A stretch of 64,000 nucleotides of DNA from positions 172,933 through 236,932 of the forward strand of contig CABHOV010000029.1 of assembly GCA_902168185.1 (NCBI GenBank). The letters are read 5' to 3'. Under the pieces are notes generated by a model. It was given only the letters and a program-made list of their open reading frames with translations. It did not search any database and had not been told where the DNA came from. A program made the position numbers and the translations under genes. The stretch is from an uncultured Bacteroides sp. Lineage in GTDB: Bacteria; Bacteroidota; Bacteroidia; Cytophagales; Cyclobacteriaceae. This document shows positions 31,701 to 40,595 of this stretch, piece after piece (position 1 is the first letter of the stretch; every line of letters starts with the position of its first letter).

Positions 31701-34352
31701 GAGCCTTATGCATTTGTAGGAGAAGACGATAGCAACGGCAATTTTAAAGGTGCGCTTGCTATAATTCGGAGAAAGTCTGATGGTAAACTATATTTCCCGG
31801 CAAAAGAGAATGAGAAGTATCCGCTATACTATGCCCGCACATCATCCGGAGGTCTAGATGTAAATGACAAGTTTACTGACTTCGTGGAAGGTAGTAATAT
31901 AACCCCTACCATTGTAAAAATCAGTAACAATTGCTCTTATACGATACAACGCAAAGGAAGTGCTGATGTGGTTAGCAAAGCGGATAAGTGTAATTGCTTT
32001 GGGGACGGTGGTGATGGAAACGGAAGTCAGGGTGAGTTTAAGATTATTGATAAAACCGGAGAGAATATTGATCTGGCTTCTATAAGTGATTTACTTTCTG
32101 GTAAGCTGTCTTATACCGATGCGCATCTAGGGCAGCTTCAAGCGAAAGTTGCACACCTATATCTTACCAGTGATAACAATCCTGCGGCTATGCAGGAAGT
32201 TATGGATGCCAAAGTTCCAGAAGGTGTGTTAAAACTTTGGGTACATAAAACAAAAGACAATAAATGGATTGTTAAAGGTGGAGTTGATGCAACGCGACTG
32301 AATGATATATACAGGAATAAGTTCAGAGCATCCTATGCTTTTGATATCAATAAGGCATTAGAGAATGCGTCATCCGATCTGAAAGCTGTTGCTACAGCAA
32401 CGTATAAAATTGCAGATTGGCTAAGTTCGAAAATTTCAACACTATATGTGCCGGAGTCTTGGTGGAATTGTAATAACACGGAAGAGTTCGGTATCACTCC
32501 TGATGATCCTCGCTACTTCAATCCTCCATGGTTTGTCGATGTTGTGAAGATTATTCTTTCTCCTACAGATATAGTCGTGGAATCCTATATCAAGAATATG
32601 ATTCCAGATGACAATCCCTCGTTGGCGAAACTTAAAGATATGTCTATTTCAGACCTCAAGTTCGCATTGGCTGTAGGTGTTTGGGATGGGTTGGTTGGAC
32701 TAATCGCTGCTTTACCGGATGCACTGAAGTTGGCAACAATGAATTTTGCGGACGATCCTGGCGCACAGAAAAGTGCAACTGAAATAGGTAAACTTATCGA
32801 TGAGAAAGGTGGAGGGGTAGCTGGTGCTGGACGGATGATTCTAAGCTCTATAGCCGATCAGTTTGATGCCAATAAACCTTGTGTGTTGGCGCACTCGATC
32901 GGGCAGGTTGGCTTTGATATAGTGGTTGCCATCTTTACCGCTGGTGGTGGAACGGCGGCATCGCGCTTTGGAAGTACAATAAGAACAATCGTAACTACAC
33001 TTGATAAACTCGATGTGCTTGGTAATGTAGTTGGCAGTGCCACTGGGGGACTTATGAAGGTCGCCTTTAGGGGAACTTCCAAAGTTTTAACCTTTACGGT
33101 TAAAAGTGGAGCAAAAATAATTGAAGCCACACTTGAAAACGGTAAGTATGTTATCAAAGTGTTTAGAGCCGCAGGTACAGCTGCGAGGGAAATAGACTGG
33201 AGTGTGGTACGTGTAGCGCAGGCGACCGGTCCTAGAGGGGAACGAATTAATGTGCCAATATTTGTCAACCCTGCCGAGCAAATAGAAAATGCAGTATATA
33301 GAATTAAAGAAATATTAAAAGATGAAAATGGTTTCGAGATAAAGAATGACAAAGGTGAGTCACTTGCAGTGGTTGAAGTTGAAAACACAAATCCTAAAAG
33401 AAGTGAAATCGCCGTTGTTAGAGGCGTTACCAAAACGCTAGCCGAAAGATTGAGTGAATTTAAAGGCATTGCTAAAAAAATAGATGCTTTTAATGACGCA
33501 GCAAAAAGACAGAAGTTTCTGGATGACTTTAACAATGCTTCAGATGATATTCTTCATAAATTGGATGCAGATGATGGTGCTCTGGTCGACATGTGGAACA
33601 TAATAAACACTAAGCCGAGTCTGAGATTAAAGATGGAAGTACTTGAGGCACTGATGAAACTCAAGAAGAATCCGCACTTGGCCAGATCAGGTGTTGGTAT
33701 CAATGATAAGCTTCTGTCAGAGATCAATGGCTGGCAGTGGGGTGACGGAGTAAGCAACACAGCAAAAGCTAGTTATGAGGAAGTTATTAATAATATAGAC
33801 CGCTTTGTTACAACACTTGGAAACAATAGTATAGAATGTAGTAATTGTAATAGACTATGGGAGATATTCAAAACTGGTTCCAATACAGATAAGCAGGCTG
33901 CGTTTTGGATAATGGAAGATGTTGCCGGTGATGCGAAGACATTTGCCAAGAAGAAGTTAACATTAGAATACGATGTAACAAAGTCCAATGGCAAAGGAGG
34001 AAGAATAGATTTAATAACAAATGACACGCCTCCTCTTTTTGTTGAGTATAAATGGTATGGTGGAAGCGATGGTGTTGCCAGGGACCTTTTTGTGGATGAA
34101 TTCATAAGAAGGGATTTGAACAGCATAACCGACTTGAGACAACTGCAATGGCGTGTAAAAGGTAACAAGCTTACAAAGGATAAGGTGGTTGAATATATAA
34201 CTGGAGCTCAATCTGAAATAACGGCAGGAATGAGGCAAATATTTGAAAACTATAGAGTGACAAAAGCATATCCGAAGGCAATAACGACCAATGCACGTTT
34301 GATAGAATTTTTGAATAATAATAACGACTGGTTTTCTGAAATTTTTAAATAA
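28797..34352 (+). CDS. Polymorphic-toxin-like giant protein: TANFOR-like N-domain, FN3, zincin metallopeptidase, hydrophobic pre-toxin region, PD-(D/E)XK-like nuclease C-terminus
   Basis: 1851 aa; signal peptide; 'YPIQVNANLLPPYSAYLSDYYSGTREKLTLTL' N-domain; 'VAHELGHGRWKLFHTF...ENVMDYNNG' zincin; hydrophobic segments 'VWDGLVGLIAALPDALKLA', 'GQVGFDIVVAIFTAGGG'; C-term 'GRIDLI-x9-FVEYKWY'. Confidence 0.75.
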   Translation: MARMLKRYWFYIVLLSTLVLQAQAQTTYPIQVNANLLPPYSAYLSDYYSGTREKLTLTLINRDQFKPTLNVRLRMIITAPGGLRLQTNEQSFIEPIIVENGSPVRLTQDDIAPYFQPQNLITQGYMTSGKFPEGMVEFCFQAVEAYTGQALSLSTCTRAWITSQKPPLLSLPRNNESIVFREPLNVLFQWTPLHQGLAQVEYEFILKELWDNGMTPQAAFPYAPEIYRETTRSTSLVYGAMQPPLLAGKRYAWCIRAQARDGMDAVNLFQNDGYSEIRWFTLQDNCAPPEFVMATAEKKRLNVEWTALPDHIGFSVSYRVIKARTSDGKVDASEWKEQQSQEPKVILYGLQSGGTYEYRVGSYCMAGQPVYSPIFTITLPETDSARLAQCGIMPNVNLTNKEPIKELKTGEIIMANDYPVTVTKISGVNGIYTGEGWTIVPWLNDAKIAVQFTSITVNTDKQMINGYIDAKYDKNEGQIANLDDVFEGGFDVGTVKTGITKIDHVLDFSIPGVEAFSLNEEGDLVITDSEGEPHTITPASNEGQGNEGNKVVVFPMTVQDKDGNVYQVEKVTETDATGKEVEKAKATYIGKAGTPLAEGSFDPSQLNGDKAIVTFAKGDGIYGFDTWLDYYDNVSLIENKYQKLYTGYYAPWKLVPVGKTDKVVATIEIKDKNIKPEQVIFKTPKGTEYKATYENGKYALQLAAGPAGDVQELYALYPNGKDKYYTLGKLNIVSYELQKYTVVLVPVNNVPVDKQAIQKTLQDIYGAVGVTWDVIVDANFDYADNYRLMEKSTGLSTYNEDMRALNNAYRSARADNFDKAANYLFFLKATGSEDINDRDATGFMPRGSQFGYIFTSEIKDVNEPITVAHELGHGRWKLFHTFDEHYGGYKKGETENVMDYNNGHHVAKWQWDVMHDPAMLVSIFEGDAASAYRDKLAYKCLPPTLTKISNSEYYYTLDKKVILLNSKYEPYAFVGEDDSNGNFKGALAIIRRKSDGKLYFPAKENEKYPLYYARTSSGGLDVNDKFTDFVEGSNITPTIVKISNNCSYTIQRKGSADVVSKADKCNCFGDGGDGNGSQGEFKIIDKTGENIDLASISDLLSGKLSYTDAHLGQLQAKVAHLYLTSDNNPAAMQEVMDAKVPEGVLKLWVHKTKDNKWIVKGGVDATRLNDIYRNKFRASYAFDINKALENASSDLKAVATATYKIADWLSSKISTLYVPESWWNCNNTEEFGITPDDPRYFNPPWFVDVVKIILSPTDIVVESYIKNMIPDDNPSLAKLKDMSISDLKFALAVGVWDGLVGLIAALPDALKLATMNFADDPGAQKSATEIGKLIDEKGGGVAGAGRMILSSIADQFDANKPCVLAHSIGQVGFDIVVAIFTAGGGTAASRFGSTIRTIVTTLDKLDVLGNVVGSATGGLMKVAFRGTSKVLTFTVKSGAKIIEATLENGKYVIKVFRAAGTAAREIDWSVVRVAQATGPRGERINVPIFVNPAEQIENAVYRIKEILKDENGFEIKNDKGESLAVVEVENTNPKRSEIAVVRGVTKTLAERLSEFKGIAKKIDAFNDAAKRQKFLDDFNNASDDILHKLDADDGALVDMWNIINTKPSLRLKMEVLEALMKLKKNPHLARSGVGINDKLLSEINGWQWGDGVSNTAKASYEEVINNIDRFVTTLGNNSIECSNCNRLWEIFKTGSNTDKQAAFWIMEDVAGDAKTFAKKKLTLEYDVTKSNGKGGRIDLITNDTPPLFVEYKWYGGSDGVARDLFVDEFIRRDLNSITDLRQLQWRVKGNKLTKDKVVEYITGAQSEITAGMRQIFENYRVTKAYPKAITTNARLIEFLNNNNDWFSEIFK

Positions 34353-35314
34353 TGATTATTACGGAAGAACAACGACATCAAAATATACTCTCCATGGACA
34401 GCATGGGAGGGGATTTAATTCTCCATACAAAAAATGGTGAACTGTTGATGGGCGGTGATAAAATTAACGAGAGAGTATCAGGATATAGAGTGTGGGGCAA
34501 TGCATTGCTTTATACTCTGGAAGCAGGCGAATTGATAATTTATAGTGAAGGCCAGTCTCAAAGCATTCGTGGAAACTTCTTTTTGTCTCACTTCTGGGGC
34601 GAAGAAGAGAGATTTATTGTACTTAAAGAAGAACAGGATGAGGATGTATACTATGAATGCAGTCGTGATTTTAAAATGCACAGATTGAATGTTAAGAATC
34701 CATTCGTTAAACAATTCTATAAAAGCTATTATTTCAGTCTGGAAGGCGATGCTTTATGTTGTTATGCCTTGAATGGGCAATCCCTATGGCAGCATAGTAT
34801 AAATAGCTTGCTCGGAGGAAAAGATGGTACTGTCATGAGCGATCTGGTTCCTTTTAAGGATCAATTATTCTTCTATTTAAACGATTATGCATTAAATGTT
34901 TCCAAGACATTCTGTTTGCGAATAACAACTGGAGAAATATTAATAGTCGCAGAAGAGATGAAAGGCTGGTTAATGTTGAGTGGTGAAAAATTATTTGCAA
35001 CTAATAAAAAAAGGATATTGATCATGGATACAAATTCTTTTACGGTAGAATCTTTAGATATAGCAAATCAATTATCTGGTCTTCCTGATCATCTGGGTAT
35101 GTCTTATAATAAATTTTTCGTTGTAAATGACCTTTTGTTCTTTGCTGGTGAGAGAACTTCCAATGTTGGAGTTGTTGATCTTCGGAAGCGAGAAGTTTTA
35201 TGGACAAAGCACCTTGATGTAACTGAAAATACCATTGTCAAGCAGATTTTAGTTTATGGCAATAAGTTTTGTGTGCTGGATGCTCGTGATAATTTTTACT
35301 CTTTCGAATATTAG
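34352..35314 (+). CDS. Candidate cognate immunity protein (320 aa, beta-propeller-like, no signal peptide)
   Basis: Start overlaps the toxin stop (TAATG); no signal peptide or TM; repetitive beta-strand character; same atypical codon context as the toxin C-terminus. Confidence 0.6.
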   Translation: MIITEEQRHQNILSMDSMGGDLILHTKNGELLMGGDKINERVSGYRVWGNALLYTLEAGELIIYSEGQSQSIRGNFFLSHFWGEEERFIVLKEEQDEDVYYECSRDFKMHRLNVKNPFVKQFYKSYYFSLEGDALCCYALNGQSLWQHSINSLLGGKDGTVMSDLVPFKDQLFFYLNDYALNVSKTFCLRITTGEILIVAEEMKGWLMLSGEKLFATNKKRILIMDTNSFTVESLDIANQLSGLPDHLGMSYNKFFVVNDLLFFAGERTSNVGVVDLRKREVLWTKHLDVTENTIVKQILVYGNKFCVLDARDNFYSFEY

Positions 35315-35340
35315 ATTAGAAAAATTTAAGCTAAATAAAT

Positions 35341-35898
35341 ATGAAAAGAAAATTTACGAATGCTTTGTTGTTGGTTGTGGCTGTTGTATTGGCATCTTGT
35401 GGAGATGATGATGAGGGGCCATCGAGTTACTATACGCTGGATGGTTCGAAGAAGACGCTGGCGTCAGGAGTTTTCTTCTATGATGATAGCCCAGGAGAAA
35501 GTAACTCTGGAAAAGATATATACTATCACCAGGTTATACTGGTTTCTGCGGGTATAGATATGACAGGAACAAGTGCAACAGGAACCGGTGACCTCGTTAC
35601 ATTGATGCTAGCTTCAGGGACTATGCAGTTGGAAACAGGTACACACAGTTTTGTTGGTGATGATATGGAGGCTGAACCGAAAGATTTTGTATATGGAGAT
35701 ATCGCGGTTGGCTTCAATGCGTCATCCGGAAACTCTACTGCAGAATATGATTTCACGTCCGGTACCGTGACCGTTGCAAAGTCTGGTGATATTTATACCA
35801 TTGATTTCGAAGGAAAAGTAGTAGTTGAAAATCAGACACAAGAGCATACTGTGACTGGTCATTACAGCGGTCCGCTTACCAGTATTTTGAATGACTAA
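35341..35898 (+). CDS. Small hypothetical lipoprotein
   Basis: 185 aa, lipobox 'AVVLASCGDDDEG'. Confidence 0.7.
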   Translation: MKRKFTNALLLVVAVVLASCGDDDEGPSSYYTLDGSKKTLASGVFFYDDSPGESNSGKDIYYHQVILVSAGIDMTGTSATGTGDLVTLMLASGTMQLETGTHSFVGDDMEAEPKDFVYGDIAVGFNASSGNSTAEYDFTSGTVTVAKSGDIYTIDFEGKVVVENQTQEHTVTGHYSGPLTSILND

Positions 35899-35909
35899 GC
35901 TATAAATAT

Positions 35910-35947
35910 ACAAGCTGTAATCTTGTAAAGGGCTACAGCTTGTTTTA
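35910..35947 (+). terminator. Putative terminator hairpin
   Basis: acaagctgta/tacagcttgt 10-bp stem followed by TTTTA. Confidence 0.6.
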
Positions 35948-35967
35948 GCCTAACGATAGTTGCCTGT

Positions 35968-37311
35968 ATGAAATTTAACGCTACCCTTCTTGTAATTTTA
36001 ATTTTGAGTGCCACGATGTTCTCCTGCTATAAAGAGGAGGAGGTTCCGGTCATTATGGACTTTGAGTATATCCAGCCGGAGAGTTATACCGTGCCAGTAG
36101 ACCTCGCGTTGGTAAACCGGACTTCCGGTGCAGATTTTTATCGCTGGACTTTTGAAGGCGCTTCCCCGGCAACATCGGATGATAAGAATCCTGGGGCAAT
36201 CTCCTATGATAAAGCAGGTACCTATACTATAAAACTCGAAGCGTGGAATGACACGCAACGTAATACCAAAGAAATTACATTTACGCTTGATTCAGCTGTT
36301 AACCTTGCGTTTGATGTTGCTGTACAGGTAAATGATTTTGTGCCCGCTACTGTAAAGATTGCAAATCAGACTCGTGGTGCTTCTTCGTATGAGTGGACAT
36401 TTGAGGGAGGAACACCAGCAACCTCTACGCTGGCAAATCCTCCGGATGTATTGTTTGATTCGCCGGGCGAGCATGCTATACAATTACGGGTAGGCAATGG
36501 GAGGGAGTTCTTCTCGTCATCAAAAACAATTGTCTTAAAGCCTGCCATGGTTATAGATTTTTCAATTATACCCTCTTTTGAGGATGAAGATTATGAGGCT
36601 CCATTAACGGCCAATCTTCAGAATGGTACAATCAGCGCTTTACGCAATGCATGGTCTGCTACCGGTGGGGTAATTAATAATACGACAGCAGAAAATACAA
36701 CTATATATTTTGAGAGCCCCGGAACCTATACGGTAACCCTGCAAACGGAAAATGATAAAGATGTTCAAACGACACAACGCACCATTACAGTCAAACCAAA
36801 TACAAACCTCTATATCATGGAGGATGTTAAATTGGCGATCAGTGCGGGGCATGTAGCTTCCGGTAGTTTCTACTCTACGAAACTCCGACAAGTTTTGAAA
36901 CGTGAAGATGTAAATGCGGATAACGGAAGCCTCATCGATATTGTGTTCTTTGGTATAAATTCCAGTTTCAGCTATAGCAGGTTTATATCACCAGACTCTG
37001 CTGCCAAGTATGCATTCCCACCTATACCGGGTGCTTCGCATACGGCTTTTATCAATACACTGGAGTCGAGTGCTATATCATTTTCAGGGAGCCAGTTTGA
37101 TGCCATGACGAACGATACCCCCCTGCAGCCGCTCGATATTAAAAATAACGATAGTAAAATATCCTTCTTCAATAGTACGGTTACACCTCGCATTGTTTTG
37201 TTTGAGACAAGTGATGGGAGGAAAGGTGCGATTAAAGTGAAGAGCTTTGTAGTAGACGGATCGCAGTCGTATATACTTCTTGATATTAAGGTGCAAAAAT
37301 TAAAACGATGA
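35968..37311 (+). CDS. PKD-domain lipoprotein
   Basis: 447 aa; lipobox 'SATMFSCYKEEE'; repeated PKD pattern 'SGADFYRWTFEGASPATSDDKNPGAISYDKAGTYTIKLEAWND'. Confidence 0.88.
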   Translation: MKFNATLLVILILSATMFSCYKEEEVPVIMDFEYIQPESYTVPVDLALVNRTSGADFYRWTFEGASPATSDDKNPGAISYDKAGTYTIKLEAWNDTQRNTKEITFTLDSAVNLAFDVAVQVNDFVPATVKIANQTRGASSYEWTFEGGTPATSTLANPPDVLFDSPGEHAIQLRVGNGREFFSSSKTIVLKPAMVIDFSIIPSFEDEDYEAPLTANLQNGTISALRNAWSATGGVINNTTAENTTIYFESPGTYTVTLQTENDKDVQTTQRTITVKPNTNLYIMEDVKLAISAGHVASGSFYSTKLRQVLKREDVNADNGSLIDIVFFGINSSFSYSRFISPDSAAKYAFPPIPGASHTAFINTLESSAISFSGSQFDAMTNDTPLQPLDIKNNDSKISFFNSTVTPRIVLFETSDGRKGAIKVKSFVVDGSQSYILLDIKVQKLKR

Positions 37312-39059
37312 ATACCCGCTCAGTTACCGGCTATACCGCTTCCTGTAAAGATATATACAGGTTGTTGACTATTCTTTTCGTGGCGATGTTGCTCAACCTG
37401 GAGGCGCGCGCACAGCAAGTTGACCTGGGTAATCTGAAGAATACATTTTCTCAAAAGCCTGTCCGCATTGGTGGTGGTATCTCGGCTAACACTATATTTT
37501 ACGATGGTAATGATGGTCAGGGGCGACAACCTTTTACGTACTTCCTGAGTGGGAGTATAAATTTCAATATCTATAATCAAATCAACCTTCCGTTTTCTTT
37601 CAATATCACCAACCTCGGTTCCAGTTATGGTTATCCTACGTTGCCCAATAGATTCAGTGTACATCCTGTATATAAATGGATTACCGGTCATATAGGCGAT
37701 GTTGCCATGAGCTTTTCACCGTATACCCTCAATGGTCATATGTTTACTGGTGTGGGTGTAGACCTTACTCCGAAAGGTCCATTCAAATATAGCGCCATGT
37801 ACGGGCGACTGCAGCGCAGTGTTGAATATGATACCGCTAACCGGATTGTGCCGGCTGCGTATCAACGCATGGGCTACGGGGCAAAGGTTCGGTACGACCA
37901 GGAAGACCATTACCTGGGCATGACGATGTTCGCGGCAAAGGATGATCCTAATTCGCTACGATGGCAACCGGATAGCCTGAACATATTTCCACAACAAAAT
38001 GTAGCGTTCAGTTGGGAAGGAGGAATCAAGTTGATGGACAACCTGAATCTTTCGGGCGAATATGGTGTAAGTGTTTTAACGCGCGATGTACGTGCATCAC
38101 GAGAAGGCTCATCAATCATCCATAAAACGCTTGGCAACCGAACTTCTTCAGAGGCTTATAAAGCTTTTAAGGTGGAAGCCAATTATCAGCTTTTTAAAAA
38201 TACAATAGGAGTAGGGTATGAGCGAATTGATCCAGAGTATAGAACGCTCGGTGCATATTACTTCAATAATGATTATGAAAATATTACGTTGCGTTATGCC
38301 CGTCCCTTTTTAAAGGACAAAGCAAATATAGCCTTGAGTTGGGGTGTACAGCGAGATAACCTTGATAATGATAAAGAGCAATCATCCAAGCGTTTTGTGA
38401 GTTCGGCTAACCTGAACTATACTCCGAATGAAAAAATCAATGTGTCGGTGTCGTACTCAAGCTTTCAAACCTATATGAACATTCGCTCTCAGTTTGATTA
38501 TATAAATGGGCAGTCGCCGTACGATAACCTGGATACGTTAGACTTCACACAGCTGTCACAGAACCTCGCCATCAACACAATCTATAATTTCGGTAAGAAT
38601 GAAAACCGAAGACAGAACCTGAATATAAACGCGAGTTACCAGGAAGCTGCCGATAAGCAAGGCGATGTGATTCGTCCAGGAGCGTTGTCTCAATTTTATA
38701 ACCTCAGCACAGTATATGGATTGTTGCTTGTTCCGCAGGCCATTAATTTCAATGCTGCATTCAACACCACCTTTAATCATGTAGGAAGCGATGAGTTCCT
38801 AACACTTGGGCCAACACTGGGTGTGAGGGCCAAAGTATTCAAAAAGGCTGTGACTACGGGATTATCGTCTTCGTATAACGTGAGTTACAATGAAGGTGAA
38901 GTGCAGAACAAAGTATTGAACTTGCGTTGGAATGCCGGCTATACTTTATTGAAGCGCCACAACCTCAGTGCCAATACCATCTGGCAGCAGCGCGATATTG
39001 AGGAACGCGGAACCACGCGATCGCTAACCGCTACACTAGCGTATGCGTATAGTTTTTAA
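37308..39059 (+). CDS. Outer-membrane beta-barrel protein
   Basis: 583 aa; signal peptide ending 'LEARAQQ'; alternating amphipathic strands; terminal aromatic 'LAYAYSF'; 4-nt overlap with upstream PKD lipoprotein. Confidence 0.8.
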   Translation: MNTRSVTGYTASCKDIYRLLTILFVAMLLNLEARAQQVDLGNLKNTFSQKPVRIGGGISANTIFYDGNDGQGRQPFTYFLSGSINFNIYNQINLPFSFNITNLGSSYGYPTLPNRFSVHPVYKWITGHIGDVAMSFSPYTLNGHMFTGVGVDLTPKGPFKYSAMYGRLQRSVEYDTANRIVPAAYQRMGYGAKVRYDQEDHYLGMTMFAAKDDPNSLRWQPDSLNIFPQQNVAFSWEGGIKLMDNLNLSGEYGVSVLTRDVRASREGSSIIHKTLGNRTSSEAYKAFKVEANYQLFKNTIGVGYERIDPEYRTLGAYYFNNDYENITLRYARPFLKDKANIALSWGVQRDNLDNDKEQSSKRFVSSANLNYTPNEKINVSVSYSSFQTYMNIRSQFDYINGQSPYDNLDTLDFTQLSQNLAINTIYNFGKNENRRQNLNINASYQEAADKQGDVIRPGALSQFYNLSTVYGLLLVPQAINFNAAFNTTFNHVGSDEFLTLGPTLGVRAKVFKKAVTTGLSSSYNVSYNEGEVQNKVLNLRWNAGYTLLKRHNLSANTIWQQRDIEERGTTRSLTATLAYAYSF

Positions 39060-39168
39060 ACGGAACAGGTTTCCCTGGGTAAAAAATCGCTCATGTAACT
39101 CTATCGTACTAACTATTCCCACGAAAGCATAACATTACCTACCTTTGGAGGCTGAATTGCTTTTGGAA

Positions 39169-40587
39169 ATGAATCTGTCTTCCTCGCTAGAGAATAAAAT
39201 ATTTAAAATCATTGGTGCCGTAGGCGATCAACTGGGATTTGATACCTATGTGGTGGGTGGGTATGTGCGCGACCTGATCTTGCATCGTCCTTCAAAAGAC
39301 ATTGATTTTGTTTGCGTGGGAAGTGGTATAGAGTTGGCACAAGCTGTTGCGCAGGCACTTGGCCCGAACGTTCATGTTAACATCTATAAAAGTTTTGGTA
39401 CGGCGCAGATCCGCTACGAAGATCTGGACCTTGAATTTGTAGGCGCGCGCAAAGAGTCGTATCGCAGTGATTCGCGTAAGCCTATTGTAGAAGATGGAAC
39501 GCTGGATGACGATCAGAAGCGCAGAGATTTTACAATGAACGCGCTGGCTATCAGTCTTAATAAAAATACGTTCGGAGATTTGATCGACCCCTTCAATGGG
39601 ATCGAAGACATGAACAAGAAAATGATCCGCACTCCGCTGGATCCTGCTATAACTTTTTCTGACGATCCATTGCGCATGATGCGGGCTGTACGCTTTGCAT
39701 CTCAATTGAGCTTTGATATAGACCCGGATACATTTGAGGCTATTATAAATCAGGCTGAGCGCCTCAAAATCGTTTCGCAGGAACGCATTACCGATGAATT
39801 GAATAAAATCATTTTAAGCCCTGTTCCTTCCTACGGATTCAAATTACTTTTCCATAGCGGTATGCTGAAACATTTCTTTGCGGAAATGATAGCGCTTCAC
39901 GGAGTTGAAGCGGTGGGTAGCAAAACGCATAAAGATAATTTCTTTCATACGCTCCAGGTATTGGACAATGTATCGGTGATGTCGTATGACTTATGGCTTC
40001 GCTGGGCTGCTATACTTCATGACATCGCCAAGCCCGCTACGAAGCGATTTGATAAAGTACATGGCTGGACGTTTCATGGACATGAAGATAAAGGTGCACG
40101 CATGGTGCCCGGTATATTTCGAAGAATGAAGTTGCCGATGAATGAGAAGATGCTGTTTGTACAAAAGCTCGTGAAGCTTCACTTGCGTCCTATAGCGTTG
40201 GTGAAAGAAGTAACGGACTCGGCTATACGCAGATTACTTTTTGAAGCAGGAGAGGACACAGACGCGCTGATGAAGCTCTGTCGTGCCGACATTACCTCCA
40301 AGAACAACGATAAGGTAAATCGCTTCCTGAAAAATTTCGATCTCGTAGAGCAGAAGATGAAGGAAGTAGAGGAGAAGGATAACATTCGTAATTTCCAACC
40401 GCCTGTTACGGGCGATGAGATTATGCAGATGTTCAACGTTCCTCCGGGAAAAATAGTGGGTGAAATAAAAGAGCAGATTAAAGAAGCTATCCTTGAAGGC
40501 AATATAAAAAATGATCGTGCGCAAGCGCTCGAACTCGTTATGAAAATTGCGCGCGAAAAAGGACTGATCCCTGAACGCGCAGGATAA
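39169..40587 (+). CDS. CCA-adding enzyme / poly(A) polymerase family nucleotidyltransferase with HD domain
   Basis: 'YVVGGYVRDLILHRPSKDIDFV', 'RRDFTMNALAI', HD motif 'AAILHDIAKP'; ORF start 39145 is a TTG, ATG at 39169 more likely. Confidence 0.92.
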   Translation: MNLSSSLENKIFKIIGAVGDQLGFDTYVVGGYVRDLILHRPSKDIDFVCVGSGIELAQAVAQALGPNVHVNIYKSFGTAQIRYEDLDLEFVGARKESYRSDSRKPIVEDGTLDDDQKRRDFTMNALAISLNKNTFGDLIDPFNGIEDMNKKMIRTPLDPAITFSDDPLRMMRAVRFASQLSFDIDPDTFEAIINQAERLKIVSQERITDELNKIILSPVPSYGFKLLFHSGMLKHFFAEMIALHGVEAVGSKTHKDNFFHTLQVLDNVSVMSYDLWLRWAAILHDIAKPATKRFDKVHGWTFHGHEDKGARMVPGIFRRMKLPMNEKMLFVQKLVKLHLRPIALVKEVTDSAIRRLLFEAGEDTDALMKLCRADITSKNNDKVNRFLKNFDLVEQKMKEVEEKDNIRNFQPPVTGDEIMQMFNVPPGKIVGEIKEQIKEAILEGNIKNDRAQALELVMKIAREKGLIPERAG

Positions 40588-40595
40588 CGGGTGGG

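Noticed and set aside
32858-33535. 225-aa minus-strand ORF antisense to the toxin gene
   Set aside because: Low-complexity Ser/Leu/Val composition typical of an antisense shadow ORF; fully inside a convincing CDS
18542-39059. T6SS, eCIS or Rhs locus
   Set aside because: No sheath, baseplate, VgrG, AAA ATPase or RHS YD-repeats recognised; domain content fits T9SS/TANFOR-type surface proteins instead
39145-39168. N-terminal extension MEAELLLE of the CCA-adding enzyme
   Set aside because: Starts at TTG; a good ATG at 39169 precedes the conserved domain
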